Assembly (NCBI RefSeq): GCF_001949145.1
Contig: NW_019091490.1
Span: forward strand, 1,145,798-1,209,797
Direction of reading: 5' to 3'
Origin: Acanthaster planci
Lineage: Eukaryota > Echinodermata > Asteroidea > Valvatida > Acanthasteridae
DNA: 64,000 bases
Below the pieces are notes generated by a model. It was not told the origin of the DNA and ran no database searches. It worked only from the letters and a program-made list of their open reading frames with translations. How positions within the stretch are numbered: the first letter of the stretch is position 1; each line of letters starts with the position of its first letter. This document shows, in pieces, positions 1 through 21,674 of this stretch. The position numbers and the translations under genes were made by a program.

Positions 1-370
1 NNNNNNNNNNNNNNNNNNNNNNNNNNNNNNNNNNNNNNNNNNNNNNNNNNNNNNNNNNNNNNNNNNNNNNNNNNNNNNNNNNNNNNNNNNNNNNNNNNNN
101 NNNNNNNNNNNNNNNNNNNNNNNNNNNNNNNNNNNNNNNNNNNNNNNNNNNNNNNNNNNNNNNNNNNNNNNNNNNNNNNNNNNNNNNNNNNNNNNNNNNN
201 NNNNNNNNNNNNNNNNNNNNNNNNNNNNNNNNNNNNNNNNNNNNNNNNNNNNNNNNNNNNNNNNNNNNNNNNNNNNNNNNNNNNNNNNNNNNNNNNNNNN
301 NNNNNNNNNNNNNNNNNNNNNNNNNNNNNNNNNNNNNNNNNNNNNNNNNNNNNNNNNNNNNNNNNNNNNN
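1..370. other. assembly gap
   Basis: The first 370 positions are all N. Any downstream 3' UTR of the adjacent kinase gene may be partly hidden here. Confidence 0.99.
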
Positions 371-694
371 GAGAATTCGCACTGGACAAAGAATGCAGCA
401 CTGCGGGTAAAGGAATCTGACAGACAGTAACCACAGAATGAGAGCCAACAAAATGACTCATAGGCAAATGCTGTGCTCTGTGAGGACAGACAGTACAAGT
501 GAGGACCATAGCTTATTCGTTCCTGACCCAGAATCCTCGGATGCTGCTGACTTGATCTGCAAGAGTCAGGAGTAGAGGCTGTTTCACTACAAAAAGGATG
601 AGGTGATTAGTGAGCCAAGTTTGTCGGACTGGATGGCAAACGAAGGATATTGTACATCTCTTAAATAATGTGGAAGGGGCGCGGATGGGACAAG
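371..694 (-). other. 3' flank / probable 3' UTR of the MNK kinase gene
   Basis: This non-coding stretch lies directly downstream of the kinase stop codon (695-697, minus strand). I see no canonical AATAAA on the minus strand here, so the polyadenylation site is probably inside the N gap or uses a variant signal. Confidence 0.5.
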
Positions 695-9765
<9,071 letters not shown>

Positions 9766-11641
9766 AGCCTGTATCGAAATAAACACAAACGGATAAGCAC
9801 CAAATTAAGCTAGTGCTCTGAGGAAACTCGCAGTCACGCATGAAGGTACTTTCTCCAGGAAGTAAAACGATCAATTACGGTGTGAGATTAACAACATCTG
9901 GTAGTCAAACAAATGCAGATTTTAAATCAGTATCTATGGTTTGGCAAAAGTTGGGAAAAAACCACCAAAACTTAAAACCGTTGGCTGGAATTTTCCACAG
10001 GTTGTCTCACTTTCTGAAACATGACTTGGAAATAAAAAATACAAGAGCAAGTAACTGCGACAAAGGAAAAGAAAAACAAGGACGTGATTAGGTCTGACCA
10101 GCAGAGCTGTAGAAAACGTAACATTTGCAACCAACTCCAAAAAGGCCGTCAACAGCACCAAGTTCCCATTATCACCTCGGGTGACAACTTCACCACAGTC
10201 AATCCACTCGGCCTCTGACAGACAGACAACACAGGCTGACGTAATGCGCCCAAATAAAGATTCTTGCAGGAGCGGGTATTTATAGCCAGCGTCCTTTCGT
10301 GTTCGCCCCTACTGCCACACAATGGTCGTCCAGTTGGTCCCTGCTTTGCATTTATTGATCAACCTGGGCCCCAAGGTCTCTGGAGCATCTCCTGTGATTG
10401 TCTCTTGGTCTGTCTAATTGTGTCTGGGATCCTCTCTGCTGGAGAGGACAAACTGACCACAATGCATGACACGCACACAAGTCAAACAATTACTTGGGCC
10501 CCTGCAGCAGGAGAGGTCACCCCTTGGAACTTCCCAAGGAGGGAGGGAAGACACAATGGCAATTGTTCTTTTCAGGGGCAGGATTGTTTCTTTTTGTGGA
10601 CAGGATTAAGCTAATCTAGAGTGAATACTGTGCTACTCCTCCGGAGTTGAGATCAAGCATATTGTCATAGATTAAAAAGTGCATGCTAACCAGCAATTAT
10701 ATGGGCAAACCCTAAATACATCACGGTGGATGGGGGGGGTAACACTCTCCCCTTCTGTGGCACTTCAACAAGAAGAAGGGATAGCTCAAAAAAAAACATT
10801 CAAGATTCATCTTTTTTTCATGCTATTCTGTATTATTTCAGTGCTCCTCACTGAAGGCTCATGTAAATGATAACCAACGCACAGGGATCAAGACCTTGCC
10901 AATTTCTGTAATACACTTTGATCTTCATCTCTTAAATCATTTCTACAGCTTTTACAATTTGCAATTTTTTTTACAAAATGGTAGTCACCACCATGGAAAT
11001 TGAATAGCCCGAGTCAGTGACTTCCTAGTCAGGTAGACTGACAATAGTACCTACATGACAAGTCATCGCCGAATTCAGTCAAGACGTACTTGACCTTTAC
11101 GCAACGCACCTCTGCTTACTGAAGGTAAGATCATCTTGACTAATACTCATATCAATATTTGTCGAACCCGTCCAATCCTGCTTCATTCACTTGGTACGCA
11201 TTTCAGTGTCTTTGAGTAGGTCAAAAGAAAGCTTGAGAGGCAACATTAACAATGCGAAGGGCTCAGGGTCACACAATGGGATGTTTTGGTGTACGTGTGT
11301 GTGTGAAGGGAGAACATCGTCGAATCATGTCTTTAAGTCCGGAGTCTTTCCATTCAGCTGGAACACACCATGTACAAAATGTTATTATGAACACTATGTG
11401 GATGATTCATGGGCCAGAGAGCAGAGAAACAAATGTAGTCAAAGTCGGAGACTAGGCAGCACCAACTACAGAGTAAGGCTGCATCTGAATCTCTTGTCTA
11501 GAGCTGGGTCTCGATCTTAGCTCCATTGGAAATGCGTGGAGACGAGCAGACCTAGCCGTAGCTCTAGAAGCCCGTTTTGGACACGGCCTAAGTTAAACAT
11601 GCAGAAGGCGCATGTATGTGCTTCCAACCGTGGGGGACTCT

Positions 11642-11692
11642 CCAAGGGGGCATCAGCTCTTTCCAAGGGGGCATCAGCTCTTTCCAAGGGGG
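11642..11692. repeat. 21-bp tandem repeat, about 2.4 copies
   Basis: The unit CCAAGGGGGCATCAGCTCTTT occurs twice in perfect tandem and begins a third time before running into a G-run. Confidence 0.9.
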
Positions 11693-12359
11693 GGGGCGGG
11701 ACAAAGTGCAGATCAGCAGCAAGGGGGTCAATATCAAGGCATTTAAACACAAATTGGCAATACTTAACCCTATACTTTCTATTGTTTGTCTTTTCTGTTT
11801 TTTTGTCTCTTTCTGCTTCTTCCCCTTTTTCTTTTCAAGCATTTTTTACCAAGGGGAGACAAGCCCCTCCAATCCCTCCCCTCCCAATGCCCACACTTCC
11901 AAATTTGGACATGGCAAAAATGAAACAATGAAGTGCATGTAGTCATCTGATGGCCGATGCTTACGTGCCACCACACTGACCTCATGAATAAAAGATGAAG
12001 GTCACACAGCTTCACTGCTAGTGAGAATGTTTGAAATCTGCTCCACATGTTCATGTAACTAGATTGCTTCCACTCGAATCAATCTCATTTCTCCTTGGGG
12101 AAACGCACAGCAATCGGGTAAAATTTGCAAACAGCGTGGAAGTAATTAATGAAATCATTCCATGGTCAAACTTGCAGTCCGATTAAGGCCAAGGACTAAT
12201 GTCCAGAATGGCACTGAATTCAGGTTACGCTCCGGCCGACAGCAGCTTGGACAGGAAACAAGTTTGCTGGCAATGTGGACGTGGCAGCTTGGGGGGCAAT
12301 CGAGGGGCAATGCTGAACGTGCCGCCACAAGGCTGCAATATGCATGATATTGAACGGAA

Positions 12360-12475
12360 TGTACACGTACATGTATACAAGCCTAATGCTTTTGTACATG
12401 TACATGTACGTTCACCAATCACCATGAGTACATGAACATTGCACAATGATCAGTTACATGTACATGTACTTACGT
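12360..12475. repeat. TACATGTA-type palindromic arrays
   Basis: Repeats of the self-complementary unit ACATGTAC occur around 12365-12380, 12397-12412 and 12453-12471. Confidence 0.85.
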
Positions 12476-15284
12476 ATACCCTATGAACATGTTATTTTCA
12501 GGGATATCTTGAAAAGTCAGTTTATCAGCCTGATCAAGCAACTGCCATAACTTTCCTCAAGCTAGCCACAGCCTCTAGAAGTTACCTAGAATCTTCCACA
12601 AGTTTGGCCTCTGCACACTTGCTGGTACACACAACCTTCTTGAGTAAAATATTTTATTTTTTGCAGTCCAAAAACCTGTTCATGCACATGTGGCGATTCA
12701 TTACCTTCCAATTCTACTGAAATCCCCCGACAATCACGCAAGAACATTCTGGACTGGTCTGCTTCCCTCGGTGTCCAAGGAGGAACTGCGCCAGCGATGC
12801 ATAAAAATAGATTGCAACACGCTGCATCAACTGCGCTGACGTATCGCCACAAACATGCCACCACAAGGGGAAATAATGCAAGTGATGTGGCTTAATAGAC
12901 TTGGCCCATTCCCTCAGTGAGCTTTGTCACGAGAGAGAACAAACAAAACCGACTAACTCCGCGATTTCCCAGACTTGATGCCAACACAAAAAAACGTAAT
13001 ACTAAATATGCATGTAACATATTTTAGGAAACATGATTTCATGCACTAACTTTGATTTCATTAGGACATGATTCACGTACCCAACAAACTGCCAAGACTG
13101 AACCAAAATGGCTCGTGCAAGTCTAACAACGCACAAGGCGATGAGTCATCCCTCTGCTCTGCACAGTGTCCTGTTAATCAAAACCCCCCCCCCAATTTTG
13201 TAAATGGCTTCAACCACTTACCATGGATCCTGGGAACATCGACTATTTTTTGAGGGGTGGGTAATAACAGACTGCTATGAGAGAATGCCCGGGCCAGTTA
13301 CAAGCGTATGGACTACTCCTGTTTTTTATTGATTCATTGCCACCTAAATCTCGTATCTCATCAGAATTGAATGGTAAAGATATTCTGCCCACTCTTCAGC
13401 AATCATATGCAGGGATAACATGCAACCTTTCCCCCACCTACTGTTAATGTGTCCGGGCAGTCTTGCCATCCGGCATGATGAAACTGATGATTTCCCTCTG
13501 CTTTCAGAGAAGAAATGTCCCGGGCCTACGTGTTTATGCACACTGTCCACTCAGGAAGGTTCTGGAATGGTGTGGGCAGGGTGCAACGAACTGGTGAAAG
13601 GATACGTTCAAGGATGCAGGGAAATGTAAATTGGGTCTAGAAGTGCAACCAAGAATCCCCAGAGCTCAGCTACATGTACATGTGGGTATGCTAATTGTGT
13701 TGGCACACACAGAGCCAGGAAACAATACCTGTACATATATGATACATGAGTGATTTCCTACATGTATACAGGAACAATGTACATGTACAATGACCGGCCA
13801 AAGACAGCTTAGTGCTACAAACCCAACACGTACTACCCCCTGCAGGCTTTGTTCTATACCCTTCTAGAACACCTGAAAAAGCAGGTGATTTGGGGAGCCC
13901 AAAATTTGAGTACTTCTCCATCATGGTTTTTTTTTTTCAGGGCCTTTGTGGGGGGTGTTAGGCCAAATTCGGGGGTCTTTGGAATGGAGGGCAAAAGGAA
14001 ACAGTCCAGGAAAGCCATGTTTTCTTTTTGGTCACTAAAATTTGTAAAAAGCAAAAAATTCAGTTACATGTACATTTGCAACCCCTCCCCATTTTAAACT
14101 GGTTGAACTTCAAGGGACCCAGATCCTTTTAGGAGGCACTGTCCCCTCCCGGTCCCCACAACATCTTGCGAAAGCCTTCATAACCTCCGGCTGGATTTTG
14201 AACGCTCTGTAGATGAAGTTTCCTCTTCAGAAATTTGGGATTACATTACAGATTTTTTTTTTTAATTGAACAAAAGTGAAATACAAAACTGTTGAGACAC
14301 GGAAGTGAAACAAATCAAGAACTACGTAAACACACAAAAAAGAGTAGAGGACTTTCATTTCCTAAACGTCGGACAACTTTCATAATGATATTCACAACCA
14401 TCTGGAAACTAACGACAAAATCTACACTGGGGCAACAAAAGAGTTCCCTTTCAAAATATGACACCGGACGTACTCCACCAAGAAGTCACTGATTTCATTT
14501 CTATTACTAATATTTGAGAGATAGTATACATCAAAACAAATTACCGGTACATATCAATGCTAAGAAATCAATTGTATTCACGGTCTCCCTGGAGGCGCAA
14601 AAGCAGTCTTACCTGACTGGACAATCACCTGGCAAATGTCACAACTGGTACTTTGCATTCAAGTGTATTCCATCATATGGGTTATCCCTCCCAGAGGAAA
14701 TGCTCCCAGTATTGCTTTTTTTTTTTTTTGGTCCGCAGAGGCAAATTTGTGTTCCACAAATAAGTCTGAGCACACAGCAGCTGGCTGACATGCGCCTACT
14801 GGAATGGTCCGTTATCAGCATACAATGATGGCATTCTTCTGGCAACAAATCACCACCTCATTAAGATCACTGATTTGGAGTCTCCACCCGCCATAGACAT
14901 GTCCAGACAAGTTCACTGTACATGGACTACAGAATCGGCCAACTGAGGAGTGCATGTAGGCCTAACACTGTGGGGGGAGGGTCACTTATTGCTAACGATC
15001 AGAAAAATTACACAAACAGGCTATGTTGGACTCCATGAGCGATACACATACAAGTATATAGCCATGACATGCTGTCATTACAATGTAGTCCCATATTCAG
15101 AATGTCACCAAACAGGTGAATCATGTGATTACCAACTTTACAAGCTTAACAATACTCCTTGCCAACAATACAGTTTGCTTGCATATGTAATTTTTCACCT
15201 CTGCACATGTACATCAAAAATGTAGATTCCGTTCCACACACTAAATTGACAAATCTACCGTATGTGTGTCGGTATTGGATCACA

Positions 15285-15600
15285 CAAGTACATGTATATG
15301 CACACATGTACCTGCACAAGTGTAGTTAAAAATGACATGTACATTGTAAAATGTATGACAAATGTTATACAGTTTACACTTGAGATACATTTCCACATGC
15401 AGTTGCAAGCTTACGTGTACATGTACATGGACCGGTATGTACATGTACATGTACATTTCCTTATTAATACGCATATACCGTAAATGTACTCGTATTCGCA
15501 AACAGATGCAATTTTTTTTTAACAACAGTGCCGCCACGTTTGGCATCACAATCTGAGAAGTCAAACGTAAATTTTAAGGCAGCATGTACATGTACATATG
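15285..15600. repeat. TACATGTA-type palindromic arrays
   Basis: Several ACATGTACATGTAC runs are spread over this stretch, the densest at about 15416-15456. Confidence 0.85.
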
Positions 15601-17693
15601 TGCATTCTCAAAAAGGTAATCCTCATGTCAAATTTAACTGTTCGTTCAGCTGAACGCACGCAGATGCCAGAGTTTTGAAAAAAAAAACCGAATGGACTGT
15701 GCAGGGATGCGCTACGCGTAGCATGGATCTAATGGTCTACGATCTGACACCAGTAGCTTGAACTTGAAGTAAAAAACATATAGAGAACATGCGTGTATTG
15801 TTTTTCAACATGGTTCCACAAGGGACATGGGGAGGCTGATCAGTAGTTTGACTCCTTTACATGTACATGAGGTAGTTTACGATGAGTTACTTGCGGGACT
15901 TTGCTCTGAAAAATCATATTCTGGACTTCTTGGGCAAGAATACATCATGTCTCATGACCTGATCCATGCACAGGACAAAAGTAAACACCACAGACATGAC
16001 AGATGAGACCGTTATTACCCTCGATGTGCATCAGGGTACCATGCGTTACGTGATTGGATGGAGGCCATTGCAACATGTACACTGGACCAGGGGAAATTAC
16101 CCACTTAATCGAATACAGGAAACTAAATAAACAAGAAACTTGGCAAGAAGCCCAACCTGCATTTGCAGGCAACCCGTTCATGTGCCGCTCAGCATCCTGT
16201 ACATCTGGGCCGAGGTGTTTTGCTGTCAACTTGGTCGTTCTCACCTGACGCTGATTGCAAAAGCCCTTCAAATGTGGGGAATTTCTCTTTCTCAACTAAG
16301 GGGATGGGGTGTGGACGTATTTCTCTTGGCATTTCCTTCTCTTGTGAACCAAGCCTTCTGTACCCGAATGGGTACCTTGCATCATTTCCACGAGCAACTT
16401 GGGGGAATGTTATTGAGTCACTGCTGGGTCTTTTCCCATTGTATTTATTTGCTCGCAGCTGGGGGGGGGACAGGTTATTGTGGGCTCACCACAGAAGTCA
16501 GCAGGGGTACAAGCAGAAGGGGTGTGAGGACTCGGAAATTGGCACAAACCCAAAAGTGTGACTACGCTGAACAATGTAGCCAATGAAGCAGAACAGTAAC
16601 CCAATAAATTATGGCATAGATCTGAGGGTCACATGCAAAAACACTCAAAGCTGCCTACAATATGTGGAATACGGAACCACTCAGGAATTTTGTGATTGAG
16701 CAACATTCTTTTTTCCTTGACGAAACACACTGGCAGTTGCACAAGCTTGTCATTTCACAGGGAAAAACCCGACCAACAGGAAACAACATCTACTTTTAAC
16801 ATCACTTTCAACAGCAAATGTCATGCTGTGCTTCTTATCCACTGAAGCAGAAATTCAATTGTTGAGGAAGCGCCGCCCTTTCCCAAACAAACACCATTAC
16901 TTGAATGGATTGAAGGGAAAGGAGCAAATATGGTGTGGGACATGTAACTTACATTTGATACGTGTTCCTAAAATATATCAGCAGATCTGAGTTTCATGTT
17001 GGGCATAAATATAAGTAATTATGCAAGAAATACCAGTATGTTTGTGCACACCACCAAAGCAATAAACATGCGTAGGCTCGGAACTGTATTCAATGTCAGG
17101 CATGCAGCTTGGATATGGTCCCAGGAAGAGGAAATTCCACCCTTTACAACATTTTGTACAGTGTTTTCCCAATTTTCACTGGCACGAGTGTGAAGTGAAA
17201 ATTGAGGAAATCAGCTGATCCAAGGAAAATTTGCACACCTGTAATACGATTGCTACCCACTCCAGCCTATGCCTATGGTACATATCCTACCGTACACTAC
17301 AGGGCATTTCTCTCATAAAAACGGGTGATGCATAACATCCACTGCTAAGCTTTATGCACAACGTGGAGTTACCCTATTTTTTGGCTGACAGGCAGTGTTT
17401 ACTTTCTTCAGTGAAGCTGAATTTCACGGGCACAAAACTTCTCATGCTTCACTGCTTTAACACTGCATACGGTACACGCCCACTGCGGCCATCTGTCAAT
17501 TGATGAAGAAAATTCTTTTTGCTGACACACGTCACATTTGTTTGGGACTTTGTTGAGACACCGCGGAGTTGATCGTTGCAAATTCAAAGGTCAAGTGAAA
17601 GAGTGAATACAAGTACATACGTACATCTACATGTATGTAACACAGATATTGTGTGTTACAATTCAACCTGCTTAAAACTCAAACAAAATTGCT

Positions 17694-17775
17694 CTCATAC
17701 GGCACAGAATTAACAAGTTCACCTTGAAGGAAAACTCATACGGCACAGAATTAACAAGTTCACCTTGAAGGAAAA
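17694..17775. repeat. perfect 41-bp direct duplication
   Basis: Two head-to-tail copies (17694-17734 and 17735-17775) begin CTCATACGGCACAGAATTAA and are identical over the 41-bp unit. This implies a recent duplication. Confidence 0.95.
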
Positions 17776-20700
17776 CTTGATCAATAGGCTGGTCAGGCTT
17801 CCAATTGATTTCTATTGATTTCCCTCACATGGCTCACTATAAAACCATGACAAGTGCATACATGTAGGTAACTATACATGTACAGATCAAGCACTCTCCA
17901 GATTTAAATAATGAAGGAGTAAACAGGGCAACATATGATAAAGTTCGTACTCTACGTGCACATGTGCACATTCATACAAGAACTGAAAATCAAAGGAACA
18001 ATGTACATGTAGGATAAAATGTTGAGTTTATTACAAAATAAATTGGAAACCAGATGTGCTACGGAAGTTTTGCTTACACATACAAATAGGATACAGTCTG
18101 GAGTCAACCATGACCACGACTGCAGTGAAAATAAGATTACATCGAAATGTTTTCAATACATCCTGTGACCATGGTGACTGCCATACACGTACATGCACAG
18201 GAAAAGGAACCGTCACCTACCTACTTGTAAACAGAGATCCCTCAGCCTTGAACAAATGAGTTGTGACTGTGCACGGGTTCGTGAAAAACAAGCCAACAAA
18301 TGCAGTCAACAAATGCAGAGCAGATAGGTATCCAGCTAGGCACCCACACAGGAGAATCACCAATCCGTAGGCTGCGAGTCCAAGAAGCAGTCCGATTCTT
18401 CAGCCAGTCCGTTGAGGCAAATAAGAGAGGCTAGCACTCGAAAGTGCCTCACAAAACCCAGCCACAACAACAGACTCTGACCCCACAATGGAGCATTCGA
18501 GCTCTGCATCAGCGCTCCGAGCTGCCTGCTCCCACTGAGTAGCTTGCCAACCTAACACTGACCTGATTCGCCAGAAACGGCTGCTGTGTTGATCAACATG
18601 GGCCATTGCCTCCCAAGGGGTCCCTTGTTCTGGAAATACTCAACTTGTCACAGTCACCTTTGCACGTTCCTCTGGAATGAGGTGCCACCTCATTTATTAG
18701 GTATATGCAAAAAATATAACGCCCTTGTTGAAAAGTGAATAAAGGACAAAAGATCAAAATGTTCATTTCTCATTTAAGGCTCAAAACATCTCTTCCTCTT
18801 TGAGTTGAGAAGTCGTATTTAAAATACAACTCTAAAAGACTTGTACAAGTCTAGGTTATCTCCATTTGCATAGAAGATGGACTGGTCCACGGTTCACAAG
18901 GGGGAGGCAACACACTGCACTGATATTAGAAGCAGATGGGTTTGTTATGGTAATCCCTGCCTGACCCCTCTGAATTCCAGGAAAGAATAATTTATTGCTC
19001 AGTGAAGCAGTAGATGGGGTCTTTGCTGGATGCTCTAACCATGGAGCTATTAAACCATATGTGCTATGGTAACTATATATAGATACTGCCACCATGACAA
19101 GTGCCCTGGGTTTTGTGTTCTTTCTCCATGGTCTTGGGTACCAATCTGCCACAAGCCTGCTTTGGACCCAAGGCAATTAGAATGCAAATGAATGTACTTT
19201 CTTGTCCAGGGTGAAGACTGATGCAAAATAAGAAGGAAGAAGTTGTTGCATGGTTTTAGGGTGCTACGGGAGAAATCATTTTTCGATTAACAATCTCAAG
19301 CTGGTTGTTACATCATGTAGGGCCTACACTCACCGTGCATACATACTATTTAGGAACATCTGCATAGATGTAAAAAATGATGTGATGCATAATTCAAACT
19401 GCAACTCTGTAAAGTTGACACAAAATTATGTTTTGAGCAATGGTGGTTTAATGGCTGACTTTCAGCATATTTCTGTGTTCCAAGAGCAAATCAAAGACCT
19501 ACAATGTACATACATATTCATATCTGTACGGAAATCCCTGATCGTGGATGATGGAGGCAGAAACATGGCCAAACCAATGCCTACAGGTGCAGTGACGCAA
19601 CCACTCTTTACTGTCAGAAAGAACCCTGACTGTTGGGTATGCGGTTGCAATACATGGAAGTTGGAACCATTGTGAAAGTCATCACGTTCTTTTCAGGATC
19701 TAGGATGTGGTATGCGCCCCATATCCTGCTGCGAGTGAAAACACAGTCTGGCACTTCAAAGATCAGCCCACCATGAGAGTAATGCTTGCTGACATCATAT
19801 GCAGGGGCAGGAGAGAATGTGCAATACATGTACATGTATGTCTGCACAGTGTTACCACTAGGCAAACCCACTCTTACAGTACACTGTACATTACACACAG
19901 CAGGAGTCCATAGCTTTGTAACTTGGGTTGTGGGGCCTCTTCCCTGAAGTACACAGCAGGTAGTGGAATGTATATGTACACTGTACATGTACTGTACATT
20001 ATGCAGACCGTGGAGATTAAGTGCCCAAGGTCACAACCCCACCATGGAATGGACTAGGCCATCCATATGACGTGGACAAAATCTGCTGACGTGCAAACAG
20101 GCACACAGGCTCATTTTACTAGGATGTGCCCAGCAGGTGCTGTCACATGACTTGGCTCAACTTCAAAACAAACTTGGAATTCAGGCCACATGTACATGTA
20201 TATTTATATACAGTGTATATAAATCACTCCTGGACAACAGTTCGGTATGGACTTCGAGTTTCACATGTGTATCACGTTGTGCTGAGAAAAAGTGCAAGAT
20301 ATGCAAACTATTGCATCAGACACCAACTGCCAAGATGCCTTTGTCATGTGATTCCCCGTACGATTCCAGCAAAGTGTGTTAGCCTGGTAGTGTGAGAACA
20401 TTGTCTCCCTTGTTGTAGATGTTTTGCCTGGAGAGAGCTACATGTAGGGAATTAATACATATTCAAAACAAGCAAAACATGTCTATAAACAAGAACAAAA
20501 TGCACGTCAACTTACATGTACATGGAGTGTGAGTGGTTGTAAATGACACAGAACAAAAGAAATGGATCTTAAAGAACCTAGCTCTGTCGGACCTTCATGC
20601 GCACAATAAAATCACTGACAGGCAATAGCACTGGGCTCACACAGAAACTGTCAACACCAAGAACGAAAATGCTGTTTACAGACCCAAACCAAAAATACAT

Positions 20701-21674
20701 GTACAGTGAAAACTAGTCGGACAGTCATCCCTGATCCATGCAATTTTAATTTAGGCCTAGCCCTCTTTCATTAAACTCCGGCAAACCAAGAGGAAAACTC
20801 CCATGTAATTTTTCTTCACACACCATTTGTAATATTAAATTAGAGGTAGGCCTATCACTTGAACAGTTGACTGGAAATTCCACTGCAAAGTAGAAATATA
20901 ACTTTATCAAAAGTTCTTCACAAAAATGTGGAAATAATTGGTAGACTTATTCCCATGCATTTTCATCAATTTTTCTTTTGATTAATTACAACATGCACGA
21001 TATTATCTTAGCTTACACACACTGACAGTATTTTTAGAATTGAGGACATTTTTACCTACACAAGCCTATCTGGAACTTGGAAGTTAGGTAGCACCATGCA
21101 CCATATGTAGTAGGGAGACGCATAGGCCCAGGTAAACTCGATGAAAAGTTGCATAAGCTATCTTCAGTTCGGATTTGAGAAATCTACACACCCACGAATA
21201 TCAGCTCTTCTTCACTGGTGCACCTAAACAGCTCTCACCAAACCCTCCTGCTGTTGTGTCATTTACAATTAAGAACTGAAGCCTTACTCGGCTGATTCTC
21301 ACATTTCTTTTAAAAACTTTTTGGGCAAGCAAATGCGCGCGTCGCAGCATCATACTTATGAATATTCATCAAATTATAGTCGGAGGAAAAAGTGAACACG
21401 GTGAAACGCTTCGCTTATGTCGTCCGGGTATATGACCTTGAGTTTTCATTGTTTGGGAACACGACATGCTCATATGAAACGAAATGCGATTAAAGGTACC
21501 AGACTAAATTATACAACACGTAGTATTAGTATGTGTATCGTGTGTATCCTTGATCATTTTCACACATTTCACATTTCGAATTTTTGATATAATTATCAGC
21601 GAAGTTGTCAAACACGGTTATTTATATTCTGCTTTAATATATAAGGGTTACTCTTGTAACTGACAAGGGACACG

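Larger units (their letters stand above)
9769..21674. other. non-coding region between MKNK and GCDH
   Basis: About 11.9 kb separates the two divergently transcribed genes. It should hold the 5' non-coding exon(s) and promoter of MKNK on the minus strand and the GCDH promoter near 21.3-21.67 kb. I could not identify either from sequence. Open frames here are short and lack family motifs. The stretch is rich in TACATGTA-type arrays and has two short tandem duplications, listed separately. Confidence 0.6.

Noticed and set aside
11536-12054. Overlapping open frames near 11.5-12 kb
   Set aside because: They span a 21-bp tandem repeat and poly-pyrimidine DNA with no splice context or conserved motif.
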